Positions 32,738 through 44,500 of a stretch of DNA of 64,000 bases are shown here, one piece after another (the stretch's first letter is position 1; each line of letters opens with the position of its first letter). Below the pieces are notes generated by a model, which did not search any database, was not told the DNA's origin, and saw nothing but the letters and a program-made list of their open reading frames with translations. The translations under genes were made by a program, and so were the position numbers. The DNA is from Leucobacter sp. PH1c (lineage in GTDB: Bacteria; Actinomycetota; Actinomycetes; Actinomycetales; Microbacteriaceae), in the NCBI RefSeq assembly GCF_000633415.1, contig NZ_AYMV01000020.1, positions 141,814-205,813 of the forward strand, read 5' to 3'.

Positions 32738-32750
32738 GTGAACCGTTCAC
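32738..32750. promoter_or_regulatory. Palindrome before the catabolic operon
   Basis: GTGAACCGTTCAC is a perfect 6+1+6 inverted repeat 22 bp upstream of the first gene of the permease operon (ATG 32773). It is a candidate PucR operator; its sequence differs from the repeat at 32570-32582, so the two may bind different proteins. The rest of 32583-32737 shows nothing clear. Confidence 0.45.
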
Positions 32751-32772
32751 ACGACGAAGTTTGGACAGTCCC

Positions 32773-32994
32773 ATGACGCAGCATCCCGCACCGCAGAGCG
32801 CCGCGCTCTCCGGCAGTATCCGGATCGACATCGACGGCGCCGAGGAGGAATTCCGGCGCCAGCGCGACGAGGTGTGCCTCGAGTACGCGCAGAGCGAGGG
32901 CACGCGCCTGCCGGGCCAGCTCACCCCCGCCGAGTACGCCATCGCGATCATCGCGCTCGTCGCCGCCTTCATCGGCATCCTCCTCTGCCGCTGA
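32773..32994 (+). CDS. Small single-pass membrane protein, possible transporter partner
   Basis: A 73-residue protein not recognised from any family. The first 50 residues are polar (Glu/Arg-rich, EEEFRRQRDEVCLEYAQSEG near 25-44); the last 20 (PAEYAIAIIALVAAFIGILLCR) form one membrane helix ending in Cys-Arg. It is the first gene of the operon, 37 bp before the NCS1 permease gene, which is the arrangement of small accessory subunits of some secondary transporters. ATG at 32773 is used; a TTG twelve bases earlier is an alternative. High GC codon use like its neighbours supports a real gene. Confidence 0.65.
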   Translation: MTQHPAPQSAALSGSIRIDIDGAEEEFRRQRDEVCLEYAQSEGTRLPGQLTPAEYAIAIIALVAAFIGILLCR

Positions 32995-33031
32995 GGCACT
33001 CCGCACATCGTTCTTCTCCGAAGGAGCCATC

Positions 33032-34483
33032 ATGGATTTCGCTCTCGAGGCCGAGCGCGGCCGCGCCCCGCTTCCCGCACGGATGCGGTTGTGGGGATTC
33101 TGGGAGTACACGTGGGCGAACTCCGCCCTCGCCATCGCCACCTGGGGATTCCTGATCGGCGGGTCCCTCGCAGGCATCGTCGGCGTCACCGACGGACTCC
33201 TCGCAATCCTGCTCGGCAACGTGGTCGGCGTGCTCATCGTGAGCCTCGCCGTCAGCGTCTCGTCGGGCAAGTACGGGGTCGAGCAGTACACCTTCCTGCG
33301 CAGCGTCTTCGGGCCGAACGGCAGCCGCGTCGTGTACATCCTCGCGATCGTCCTCCTCACGGTGGGCTGGCTCGTCGTGCTCGGCACGATGTTCGGCCGC
33401 TCGGTCGACTCGGCCATCGCGGTGGTGAGCGCCCGGGATCCCGAGCCGAACGCCTGGTACATCCCCGTCATCACGATCGCCGCGATCGCGCTCACCGCGA
33501 TCATCGTCGCGAAGGGCCCCACCTCGATCAAGATCTTCAACACCGTCGTCGCCCCCGCGCTCTTCGTGATCATGGGCGTGATGGTGGTGCTCTACCTCCG
33601 GGAGTACTCGCTCGGCGAGCTGCTCGCCCTGCCGGCGCTCGACCAGATCTCGCCATCGCACGCGATGAACTTCATGATCGCGGTCGAGATCAACATCGCG
33701 GCGGGCTTCTCCTGGTGGCCGTACATCGGCAACCTCTCGCGCATCACGAAGACGGAGCGCGTCGCGTTCTGGCCGAACCTGATCGGGATCTGCTTCGCCG
33801 CCTGCGTGGGCGAGGCCGTCGGCCTCGTGGGCGCGATCGTCTACGGCAACGCCGATCCCACCCACTGGATGACGCAACTCGGCGGCGTCTGGCTGAGCGT
33901 CATCGTGCTCGTCTTCATCGCGTTCGCCAACGTGACGAGCATGGCGAACATCCTGTACACCGCGATCGCCGGGCTGCGCCAGGCCTTCCTCCGACAGCTC
34001 GAACGCTTCGGCTGGGAGCGCCTCACCTACCTCTTCTGCCTCGTCCCCGTGGTCGCCATGTTCGTGCTCCCGGGCCTCTACGACGGCTTCATCACCTTCA
34101 TGGTGTGGACGGCGGCGCTCTACTCGGCGCTCTCCGGCATCATGATCGTCGACTACTACTGGCTGCGGCGCAGCCGAGTGCCGCTCGCCGATCTGTTCGA
34201 CACGACGCCGGCCTCGCGCTACTACTACGCCCGCGGCTTCAACCCGGCCGCCGTCATCGCGCTCATCGCGGGCATCGCGGCGTCGGTCGCCACGTTCAAC
34301 CCGCAGACGCTCAGCTCGGGCCTGTTCTTCGAGCACACGACCGCCTCCGTGTTCTCGCTCGTCGTGGCCGGGCTCGTGTACGCGCTCGTGAACCCGTTCT
34401 TCGTGCGGCGGCGGGGCTGGGGCGCCTACCCCGTGGCGCCGGGCGCCCCGGCGGCGCAGCAGCCGAGCCCCGCCGCCGCGTAG
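33032..34483 (+). CDS. NCS1-family permease (cytosine/purine/hydantoin/allantoin type)
   Basis: A 483-residue inner-membrane symporter with about twelve segments. Family features are RLWGFWEYTWANSALAIATWGFL near residue 19-40, an SSGKYGVEQY loop (about 78), the central AAGFSWWPYIGNLSR motif (about 225) and a Pro/Ala-rich tail. NCS1 proteins import nucleobases, hydantoins, allantoin, or related nitrogen compounds with Na+ or H+. Here the downstream dehydrogenases and agmatinase suggest an amine or guanidino compound, which would be unusual for NCS1. ATG at 33032 follows GAAGGAG. Confidence 0.86.
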   Translation: MDFALEAERGRAPLPARMRLWGFWEYTWANSALAIATWGFLIGGSLAGIVGVTDGLLAILLGNVVGVLIVSLAVSVSSGKYGVEQYTFLRSVFGPNGSRVVYILAIVLLTVGWLVVLGTMFGRSVDSAIAVVSARDPEPNAWYIPVITIAAIALTAIIVAKGPTSIKIFNTVVAPALFVIMGVMVVLYLREYSLGELLALPALDQISPSHAMNFMIAVEINIAAGFSWWPYIGNLSRITKTERVAFWPNLIGICFAACVGEAVGLVGAIVYGNADPTHWMTQLGGVWLSVIVLVFIAFANVTSMANILYTAIAGLRQAFLRQLERFGWERLTYLFCLVPVVAMFVLPGLYDGFITFMVWTAALYSALSGIMIVDYYWLRRSRVPLADLFDTTPASRYYYARGFNPAAVIALIAGIAASVATFNPQTLSSGLFFEHTTASVFSLVVAGLVYALVNPFFVRRRGWGAYPVAPGAPAAQQPSPAAA

Positions 34484-34527
34484 CGCATCGCTCTTCCCTC
34501 CCCGCTCTCCCTCTGGAAAGGACCCCC

Positions 34528-35541
34528 ATGTCAACGATGAAGGCCGCCGTCCTGGCAGGCACCCGCGCCCCGCTCGAGATCACCGAGATCCCTCGGCCCG
34601 AGCCCGGGCCGGGCGAGGTGCTCGTGCAGCTTGAGGCGAGCGGCGTCTGCCACTCCGACGTGCACTACTGGAACGGCGAGGACGCGCTTCCCGAGGGGCG
34701 CGAGCGTCCCGTCCTGGGCCACGAGGGCGTCGGCAGGATCGTGGGCCTCGGGCCGGGTGCGCGCGGGGAGCTCGGCGCGCGCGTCGGCATCGGCTTCGTC
34801 TACCGCAGCTGCGGCGAGTGCCGCGAGTGCCGCACGGGCGGCGAGACCACCTGCCCGCGCGCGGAGGCCACGGGCGTCGACGTCGACGGCTGCTTCGCGG
34901 AGTTCATCGTGGCGCCCGACACCTGGGTGACCGCGATCCCGGATGCGCTCGACACTGCGGAGGCCGCGCCCCTGCTCTGCGCGGGCGTCACGGCGTTCAG
35001 CGCGATCGGGAAGACCGGGCTCGGGCCGGGCAAGATCGGCGTCGTCTTCGGTCTCGGCGGCGTGGGCATGTACGCGCTCCAGTTCGCGGTGCTCACGGGG
35101 GCGACGGTCGTCGCGCTCGACTTCGACGAGGCGAAACTCGCGCAGGCCCGCGCGTACGGCGCGGCCCTCGCGCTCCCGCCCGGAGACGAGGCGACGGCAG
35201 CGATCCTCGAGCTCGGCGGAGCGGACGCCTGCCTCAGCTTCGCCCCGAGCCCGCGCGTGCTCCGCTCGGAGATCGAGGTCGCCGCCCCGCGCGCCACGAT
35301 CGTGCAGGTCGCGCTGCCCCCGCAGGAGCTGTCGTTCTTCGCCTGGGAGATCATCAACAAGGGCCTCACGATCCGCGGCAGCGCCGACGGCACGCGGCTC
35401 GAACGCGACACGGTGGTGCGGCTCGCGGCCGAGGGCCGCGTGCGCTCCCGCGTGCTGCCCATCCCGTTCGCCGAGCTCACGCGCTCCCTCATCGAGCTCG
35501 ACGAGGGCCGCGCACCCGGCCGCTACGTCGTCACGTTCTGA
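34528..35541 (+). CDS. Zinc-dependent alcohol dehydrogenase (MDR family)
   Basis: A 337-residue medium-chain dehydrogenase oxidising an alcohol with NAD(P). The catalytic zinc ligands are Cys41 (GVCHSD) and His65-Glu66 (GHEGVG); the structural zinc site is Cys94, Cys97, Cys100, Cys108. The Rossmann motif GLGGVG (about residue 173) precedes an acidic residue (ALDFDE), which favours NAD+. ATG at 34528 follows GGAAAGGA. It lies 44 bp after the permease and 26 bp before the aldehyde dehydrogenase gene, which could oxidise its aldehyde product. Confidence 0.88.
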   Translation: MSTMKAAVLAGTRAPLEITEIPRPEPGPGEVLVQLEASGVCHSDVHYWNGEDALPEGRERPVLGHEGVGRIVGLGPGARGELGARVGIGFVYRSCGECRECRTGGETTCPRAEATGVDVDGCFAEFIVAPDTWVTAIPDALDTAEAAPLLCAGVTAFSAIGKTGLGPGKIGVVFGLGGVGMYALQFAVLTGATVVALDFDEAKLAQARAYGAALALPPGDEATAAILELGGADACLSFAPSPRVLRSEIEVAAPRATIVQVALPPQELSFFAWEIINKGLTIRGSADGTRLERDTVVRLAAEGRVRSRVLPIPFAELTRSLIELDEGRAPGRYVVTF

Positions 35542-35567
35542 CCGCCACGCACCCCCGAGGAGTTCCT

Positions 35568-37085
35568 ATGTCCTTCCCTCCGGCCCTCGAGGCCTACGTC
35601 ACCCGTTTCGGACTGTCCACGGCGACGCGCGCCTTTCTCAGCCGCTCGCACGGCATCTGCATCGACGGAACCTGGTCGTCCGGCGACGAACGCGCCCCCG
35701 TCGTCGAGGCGAGCACGGGCGAGGTGCTCACGAGCCTCACACTCGGCACGACCGCCGACATCGACCGGGCCGTCGCGGCCGCACGTCGCGCCTTCGACGC
35801 CGGCCCCTGGCCCCGGTTGAAACCGCTCGAGCGCGAACAACTGCTCGGCCGCCTCGCCGACCTCATCGAGGAGCACCACGAGGAGCTCGCCGAGCTCGAA
35901 TCGCTCGATGTCGGGAAGCCGCTCGTCGAGGCGCGGGACATCGACGTGCAGGGCACGATCGACACCCTCCGCTACTTCGCCGGCTGGGCGTCGAAGGTCG
36001 GGGGCCGGAGCGGCGAGGCGTCGAGCCTCCCCGGCTCGTACCTCACGTACACCCGCAGGGAGCCGGTCGGCGTGATCGGCGTGATCGTGCCCTGGAACTT
36101 CCCGCTCCAGACCCTCATGTGGAAGCTCGGCGCCGCGCTCGCCGTCGGCTGCACCGTGGTGGTGAAGCCCGCCGAGCTCACCTCCCTCAGCGCGCTCCGC
36201 TTCGCCGAACTCGTCCACGAGGCCGGGATCCCCGACGGCGTCGTGAACGTCGTCACCGGCAAGGGCTCGGTCGTCGGCGCCCACCTCGCCGGGCACCCCG
36301 GCATCGACAAGATCACGTTCACGGGCTCCACCCGCACCGGGCACGCGGTCGGGACGGCCGCCCTCGCGAACTGGACCCGCATGACCCTGGAGCTCGGCGG
36401 GAAGTCGCCCGTCCTCGTCTTCGACGACGTCGACCTCGAGCAGACCGTCGAACGCGTCGCGCTCGGCATCTTCGGCAACGCCGGCCAGGTCTGCGACGCC
36501 GGCTCCCGCGTCTACGTGCACGAGTCGATCGCCGAGGCCTTCACCGCGCGCATCGCAGCGCACGCGGACCGCATCGTCGTCGGCCCCGGCCTCGATCCCG
36601 CGACGGAGATGGGTCCGCTCGTCTCCGAGGCGCAGCGCGCGCAGGTGGTCGCGTGCATCGAGGCCGGCATCGCGGAGGGGGCCCGCCTCGTCGCGGGCGG
36701 TCCCGAGACGGACGGTCCCGGGTTCTTCATCCGGCCGACCGTCTTCGCGGGAGTGGAGCAGTCAATGTCGATCGTCCGCGAGGAGATCTTCGGCCCCGTG
36801 CTCACGGTCGCGAGCTTCTCGGACGAGGAGGAGGCGATCCGCCTCGCGAACGACAGCCCCTACGGCCTCGCCGCGACGATCTACTCGGAGTCGCTCAGCC
36901 GCGTGCTGCGCATCGCCCCGCGCCTCCAGGCCGGCACCGTCTACGTGGGCGCGCAGAGCACGATCGATCCCGCCATGCCCTTCGGCGGGTACAAGGCCTC
37001 CGGCTTCGGCCGCGACCTCGGCGCCGAACAGCTCGATCACGTGACCGAGACCAAGACCGTCTGGATCACGATCGACGACGCATAG
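35568..37085 (+). CDS. NAD(P)-dependent aldehyde dehydrogenase
   Basis: A 505-residue ALDH-superfamily enzyme that oxidises an aldehyde to an acid. The general base is in LELGGKSP (about residue 275) and the nucleophile is Cys309 in GNAGQVCDAGSR; the cofactor segment PWNFPLQTLMWK (about 180-191) is present. This type includes betaine-aldehyde, aminobutyraldehyde and guanidinobutyraldehyde dehydrogenases. With agmatinase downstream and an alcohol dehydrogenase upstream, an amino- or guanidino-aldehyde substrate is a reasonable inference. ATG at 35568 has a GAGGAG site. Confidence 0.89.
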   Translation: MSFPPALEAYVTRFGLSTATRAFLSRSHGICIDGTWSSGDERAPVVEASTGEVLTSLTLGTTADIDRAVAAARRAFDAGPWPRLKPLEREQLLGRLADLIEEHHEELAELESLDVGKPLVEARDIDVQGTIDTLRYFAGWASKVGGRSGEASSLPGSYLTYTRREPVGVIGVIVPWNFPLQTLMWKLGAALAVGCTVVVKPAELTSLSALRFAELVHEAGIPDGVVNVVTGKGSVVGAHLAGHPGIDKITFTGSTRTGHAVGTAALANWTRMTLELGGKSPVLVFDDVDLEQTVERVALGIFGNAGQVCDAGSRVYVHESIAEAFTARIAAHADRIVVGPGLDPATEMGPLVSEAQRAQVVACIEAGIAEGARLVAGGPETDGPGFFIRPTVFAGVEQSMSIVREEIFGPVLTVASFSDEEEAIRLANDSPYGLAATIYSESLSRVLRIAPRLQAGTVYVGAQSTIDPAMPFGGYKASGFGRDLGAEQLDHVTETKTVWITIDDA

Positions 37086-37179
37086 CCCCGGTCGGGCGGC
37101 GGATCCGCCCACCCGCCGCCCGGCCGGCGACCCCTCCCTCCTCGCCCGCTCAGCGGGCACCAACGAAAGGACCCTCCCC

Positions 37180-38127
37180 ATGGTGGCTCACGAACCCGTC
37201 GGCCCGGTCGAAGCGACCGAGGTGCCGCGCTACGCCGGCCTCGGCACCTTCGCCCGGCTCCCCCAGCTCTCCGAGGTGCCCGACTACGATGTCGCGATCC
37301 TCGGCGTCCCCTACGACGGCGGCGTCTCGTTCCGGCCCGGGGCGCGCTTCGCGCCCGCCGCCATCCGCGAGGCGTCCCGGCTCCTCCGCCCGGGATACCA
37401 CGTCGAACTCGACACGACCCCGGTCGCCCGCAAGCAGTTCGTCGACGCGGGCGACGTCGCCTGCACTCCGTACCGGATCGAGACCGCCGTCGCGCAGATC
37501 GAGGCGGCCGCCGCGAAACTCGTCGGCCCCGAGCGCGTCGTGATCGCCCTCGGCGGCGACCACACGATCGCCCTCCCCATGCTCCGCGCCACCGCGCAGG
37601 TGCACGGCCCCGTGGCGCTCCTCCACTTCGACGCCCACCTCGACACGTGGGACACCTACTTCGGCGAACCCATCACCCACGGCACCATGTTCCGCCGCGC
37701 CTTCGAGGAGGGGCTCCTCATCGAGGACCGCTCGATGCACGTGGGCATCCGCGGCCCCGTCTACGATCGCGAGGACTTCACGCGCGACCGGGACGCGGGA
37801 TTCCGCACGCTCCGCTGCTCGGACATCGACCGCATCGGCGTCCCCGAGGCGATCCGCCTCGTCCGGGAACGGATCGGCGATGCCCCCGTCTACCTGTCCG
37901 TCGACATCGACGTCCTCGACCCGGCCTACGCGCCCGGCACGGGGACTCCCGAGATGGGCGGCCTGCACTCGCGCGAGCTGCTCCAGCTGCTGCGCGGGCT
38001 CGATGGGCTCCGCATCGTCGGCGCCGACGTGGTGGAGGTCGCCCCGGCCTACGACCACGCGGACACGACGGCGCTCGCCGCGGCCACGCTCGTCTTCGAC
38101 TACATGGCGCTGCTCACGCGGCCGTAG
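37180..38127 (+). CDS. speB: Agmatinase (canonical ureohydrolase)
   Basis: A 315-residue binuclear manganese ureohydrolase that converts agmatine to putrescine and urea. All signatures are orthodox: ALGGDHTIALP (about residue 124-134), LLHFDAHLDTWD (about 147), THGTMFRRA (about 165) and SVDIDVLDPAYAPGTGTPE (about 235). The HGTMFRR loop is that of agmatinases, in contrast to the ureohydrolase at 6896-7885. Guanidinobutyrase activity cannot be excluded. ATG at 37180 follows GAAAGGA. It lies 94 bp after the aldehyde dehydrogenase and is followed at once by a hairpin terminator. Confidence 0.9.
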   Translation: MVAHEPVGPVEATEVPRYAGLGTFARLPQLSEVPDYDVAILGVPYDGGVSFRPGARFAPAAIREASRLLRPGYHVELDTTPVARKQFVDAGDVACTPYRIETAVAQIEAAAAKLVGPERVVIALGGDHTIALPMLRATAQVHGPVALLHFDAHLDTWDTYFGEPITHGTMFRRAFEEGLLIEDRSMHVGIRGPVYDREDFTRDRDAGFRTLRCSDIDRIGVPEAIRLVRERIGDAPVYLSVDIDVLDPAYAPGTGTPEMGGLHSRELLQLLRGLDGLRIVGADVVEVAPAYDHADTTALAAATLVFDYMALLTRP

Positions 38128-38130
38128 CCC

Positions 38131-38160
38131 GTGCGGTGCCCCCGGGACGGGGCACCGCAC
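38131..38160 (+). terminator. Hairpin terminator after agmatinase
   Basis: A perfect 12-bp stem (38131-38142 with 38149-38160) with a 6-base loop starts three bases after the agmatinase stop. It probably ends the permease-dehydrogenase-agmatinase operon, which would leave the next gene with its own promoter or read-through. Confidence 0.75.
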
Positions 38161-38202
38161 CTCTCCGACGGCCACTGGGGGGACGTCGGCGCCGGTGCCA
38201 CG

Positions 38203-38237
38203 CGCACCGCATCGCACCGCACCGCACCGCACCGCAC
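38203..38237. repeat. Pentanucleotide tandem repeat (CGCAC)7
   Basis: Seven CGCAC units in a row, the second reading CGCAT, fill 38203-38237, just after the agmatinase terminator and 30 bp upstream of the phosphatase TTG start. It lies outside coding sequence, in what would be the promoter or leader of the next gene. Confidence 0.9.
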
Positions 38238-38267
38238 CCACGCTCACACGCACGAAGGAGTCCGACG

Positions 38268-39596
38268 TTGGCGAAACCCATCCCCCTCATCGCGACGGCC
38301 GCGGTCGCGCTCGCCGCAGGCGCGCTCATCGGCGGTCTGCGGGTCCCCGCGCTCGCATCGACACCGTCGAACAGCCCCGCCGAGGGGCAGCAGCTCGAAC
38401 CAGGCAACTGGGCGCCCGATGCCTACGCCGCCCTCACGCACATGATCGACCAGCACCGCGGCGCCGATCCCAGCGCCCCCGACGCGGCGTACGCCGTCTT
38501 CGACTGGGACAACACGAGTGTGATCAGCGACGTCACCGACAAGCTGTTCCTCTCCCAGATGATGACGCTGAGCTACGCGCTCTCCCCCGATCAGTTCGCC
38601 GAGGTCCTCGTGGCGGACGTGCCCGCGGGCGAACTCGGCGACGGCTTCCGCAATCTCGCGGGCGAGCCCATCACCCGCGACGCCATCGTCTCCGACATCG
38701 TGGCGGACTACCGGGTCCTCTTCGACGCCTACGAGGGCCTCGGGGGCGAGCAGTCCCTCGCCACCGTGCAGGCGAGCCCGGAGCACCAGGACTTCCGGGC
38801 GAAGCTGTTCTTCTACTACACCGCGCTCATCGACACCCACGGGCCGGAGATCGCATACCCGTGGGAGACGTTCTTCTTCGCCGGGATGACGCCCGAGGCC
38901 TTCACCGAGCTCGCGACCGAGGCGATCCGCGAACAGCTCGGATCGGAGATCACGACGGTCCGGCTCGCGAGCCCGGCGGAGACGCCCGGGGCCGCGGGGC
39001 GCGTCGAGACGGAGTATCTCGACGGCATCCGCACGGTCCCCGAGATCATCAACCTCATGCACACCCTCCAGTCGAACGGCATCGACGTCTACGTCGTGAC
39101 CGCCGGTTTCGAGTGGATGATCGAGGCCATCGCGACGAACCCCGCATTCGGCTACGCGCTCGACGCCGATCACGTCTTCGGGCTGCGCCTCGAGACCGCT
39201 GAGGACGGAACCGCCCTCCCCCTCGCCCGCGCGGGCTGGCCGTTCACCTACGACGCGGGCAAACCCGAGCTCGTGCGGCAGGAGATCGCGCCGCAGCACG
39301 GAGGCCGGGACCCGGTGTTCGTCGCGGGCGACAGCGGCTCGGACTACGGGAACTTCACCGAGTTCGGCGACACGGAGGTGCTCGTGCTCGTGAACTACCT
39401 CCCCACGGGCCGCGTCGGCGAGCTCGCCCAGCGCGCCGCGGACACCCGCGGCACCGCGGAGGCGCGCATCTTCCTCCAGGGCGTCGACGAGCGCATCGGG
39501 CTCTGGCGCCCGAGCGCGAAGAGCATCCTGTTCGGCGAGCGCGAACCGCGGCTCCTCGCCGCCGAGCCGCCGCGCGCGGACGAGGAGGCCTCCTGA
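38268..39596 (+). CDS. Exported HAD-family phosphatase (phosphorylcholine phosphatase-like)
   Basis: A 442-residue secreted HAD hydrolase. A signal peptide (about residues 1-30, hydrophobic core LIATAAVALAAGALIGG, probable cleavage after PALA) is followed by the nucleophile motif FDWDNT with Asp79 and Asp81, and motif IV AGDSGSDYGNF (about 345). Secreted HAD enzymes with this DxDNT motif and insert size include phosphorylcholine phosphatases. The TTG at 38268 is chosen for the GAAGGAG seven bases upstream. It may supply choline or another amine from a phosphate ester to the upstream permease pathway; this is inference. Confidence 0.8.
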   Translation: MAKPIPLIATAAVALAAGALIGGLRVPALASTPSNSPAEGQQLEPGNWAPDAYAALTHMIDQHRGADPSAPDAAYAVFDWDNTSVISDVTDKLFLSQMMTLSYALSPDQFAEVLVADVPAGELGDGFRNLAGEPITRDAIVSDIVADYRVLFDAYEGLGGEQSLATVQASPEHQDFRAKLFFYYTALIDTHGPEIAYPWETFFFAGMTPEAFTELATEAIREQLGSEITTVRLASPAETPGAAGRVETEYLDGIRTVPEIINLMHTLQSNGIDVYVVTAGFEWMIEAIATNPAFGYALDADHVFGLRLETAEDGTALPLARAGWPFTYDAGKPELVRQEIAPQHGGRDPVFVAGDSGSDYGNFTEFGDTEVLVLVNYLPTGRVGELAQRAADTRGTAEARIFLQGVDERIGLWRPSAKSILFGEREPRLLAAEPPRADEEAS

Positions 39597-39612
39597 TCCG
39601 CGCGCGGCGTCC

Positions 39613-41456
<1,844 letters not shown>

Positions 41457-41542
41457 CAAATCTCCCATCCGGTGATGCGTACAGTCGGCAGTCTACGCCC
41501 GGGGAGGCCGCATCGCTCCCGGCCTGAAATAATGGGAGGATC

Positions 41543-44500
41543 ATGACACTCCCCGCGCTCCGCATCGACTTCCCCGAGGATCTGCCGGTCTCGCAGATGC
41601 GTGACGAGATCGAGGCCGCGATCCGCGATCACCAGGTCGTCATCGTCGCCGGCGAGACGGGATCCGGCAAGACCACGCAGCTGCCGAAGATCGCGCTCGC
41701 ACTCGGCCGCGAGCGCATCGCGCACACCCAGCCGCGCCGCATCGCCGCCCGCACGATCGCCGAGCGCATCGCCGAGGAGCTGGGCTCCGAGCTCGGCGGC
41801 CTCGTCGGCTACCAGGTGCGCTTCACCGACAAGGTGTCGGCCGACACACGGATCCGGCTCATGACGGACGGAATCCTGCTGAACGCGATCCACCGGGACC
41901 GCGATCTGAGCGCGTACGACACGATCATCATCGACGAGGCCCACGAGCGCAGCCTCAACATCGACTTCCTGCTCGGCTACCTGCAGACGCTGCTCCCGCG
42001 CAGACCCGATCTGAAGGTGATCATCACCTCGGCGACGATCGACCCCGAGTCGTTCGCGAAGCACTTCGCCGACGTGCGCACGAAGCAGCCCGCGCCCATC
42101 ATCGAGGTGTCCGGGCGAACGTACCCCGTCGAGCTGCGCTACCGGCCCCTGGTGGAGCGGATCGAGGTGCCCGACGCCAAGGGCGGCCCGCCGAAGGTGC
42201 GCACGATCGAGCGCGACCTCTTCGACGCGATCGGCGACGCCGTCGACGAGCTCGCGAAGGAGGCGCCGGGCGATGTGCTCGTCTTCCTCTCCGGCGAGGC
42301 CGAGATCCGCGACGCCGCCGACGCGCTCGGCGGCCGCACGCGCGCCTCGGGCCGCGGGGCGCGCACCGAGATCCTGCCGCTCTACGGCCGGCTGAGCGCC
42401 GCGGAGCAGCACCGCGTGTTCGAGCGCCCGAGCGGCGCGAACGCGGGCGCGCGCCGGATTGTGCTCGCCACGAACGTTGCCGAGACCTCGCTCACCGTGC
42501 CGGGGATCCGCTACGTGATCGACGCCGGGACGGCCCGCATCTCGCGCTACAGCGCGCGCAGCAAGGTGCAGCGGCTGCCGATCGAGGCCGTCTCGCAGGC
42601 GAGCGCGAACCAGCGCTCCGGCCGCTCGGGCCGCACGAGCCCCGGCATCGCGATCCGCCTCTACAGCGAGGAGGATTTCGCGAATCGCCCCGAGTTCACG
42701 GAGCCCGAGATCAGGCGCACGGGCCTCGCGTCCGTGATCCTGCAGATGCTCTCGCTCGGCCTCGGCGACATCGCGCGCTTCCCCTTCCTCACCCCGCCGG
42801 ATCAGCGCGGGATCGCCGACGGTCTCGGGCTGCTCGCCGAGCTCGGCGCGGTCACCGCGGGCACGGGCGGCGGGCGCGGACGCGGCGCACGCGACGAGCG
42901 CGGGCGGGATGACCGCGGGCGGGACGGCGCGGGGAAGCGCTCGGGCGCGACGCACCGCATCACGCCCGTGGGCCGGGAGCTCGCCCGTCTCCCCATCGAG
43001 CCGCGCTTCGCGCGCATGGTCGTCGAAGCCCGCAGGCACGAGGTGGTCCCGGAGGTGCTCGCCATCGTCGCGGGACTCACCATCCAGGACGTGCGGGAGC
43101 GGCCGCAGGCCGAGCGCGGCCGCGCCGACGAGCTCCACGGGCGCTTCAGCGACCCGCAGGGCGATCTCATGACGCTCCTGAACCTGTGGAACTACCTGCA
43201 GCAGGAGCAGCGCGAGCGCTCGTCGAGCGCGTTCCGCCGGATGTGCAAGGCCGAATACCTGAACTTCCTGCGTGTGCGCGAGTGGATGGATCTGTTCCGC
43301 CAGCTGGCGCGCATCGCGGGCGTGAAGCGCGCCGAGGCCGACGCCGCCGCTCAGCAGGTGACGGGCGGCGCGGGAGAGGCGGTCCACCGCTCGGTGCTCG
43401 CGGGTCTGCTCTCGCAGCTCGGCGTGCGCGACGATCGACAGAATCGCAGCGCGCCGCAGGGACGCGGCGTCGCGGGGGCGGTGAAGCGGAAGCCCGCGCA
43501 GGAGTACGTCGGGTCGCGGGGAACCCGCTTCGTACTGTACCCGGGCTCCGTGCTCGCGAAGCGCCCGCCCGAGGTGGTCATGAGCGTGGAGCTCGTCGAG
43601 ACCTCGCGCCTCTTCGCGCGCTCGAACGCGGTCGTCGATCCGGCGTGGGCCGAGGAGCTCGCCGGTCCGCTCGCGAAGCGGCAGATCTCGGAGCCGCACT
43701 GGGAGAAGAAGCAGGGCGCCGCCGTGGCGTTCGAGCGCGTCACCCTGTACGGGGTGCCGATCGTCGATCGCCGGCGGGTGCAGCTCGCCCGCTTCGATGC
43801 CCCGCACGCGCGCGAGCTGTTCATCCGGCACGCGCTCGTCGACGGGGAGTGGGATTCGCCGCAGGCCTTCGACCGGGCGAACCGGCAGCTCCGGCGCGAG
43901 CTCGAGCAGCTGGAAGAGCGCACGCGTCGGCGCGACATCGTCGGAGACGATGAGGCGGTGTTCGAGTTCTACGACGCCAGGATCCCTGCGGACGTCGCGT
44001 CAACGCGGGACTTCGAGGGCTGGTGGAAGGAGAAGCGGCGCAGCGAGCCGAACTTCCTGCACCTGAGCCGAGCCGATCTCGTCGAGGACGAGGCCGAGGA
44101 CGTCGACGAGGCCGAATACCCGCGGCAGTGGCAGCACGGCGACCAGTCGCTGAAACTGCGCTACCGCTTCGACCCCACCGCGGAGGACGACGGCGTGACC
44201 GTCAACGTGCCGCTGCCGCTCCTCCCCCGGCTCGACGGCGCCGACTTCGAGAAGCTCGTGCCCGGGCTGCGCCAGGAGCTCGTCACCGCGCTCATCAAGA
44301 CGCTGCCGAAGGCGATCCGCAAGCACGTGGTGCCCGCCGCCGACTGGGCGCGCACGCTGCTCGCGACGGTCGCGCCGCAGCTCGACGCTCCCGTGCCTGC
44401 CGGGGGCGAGGCGCCGCAGCTGACCGCGCTGCTCGCGACGGAGATCCGCCGCCGCACGAGTGTGCCGGTGTCGGCTGCAGACTTCGATCCGTCCCGGCTG

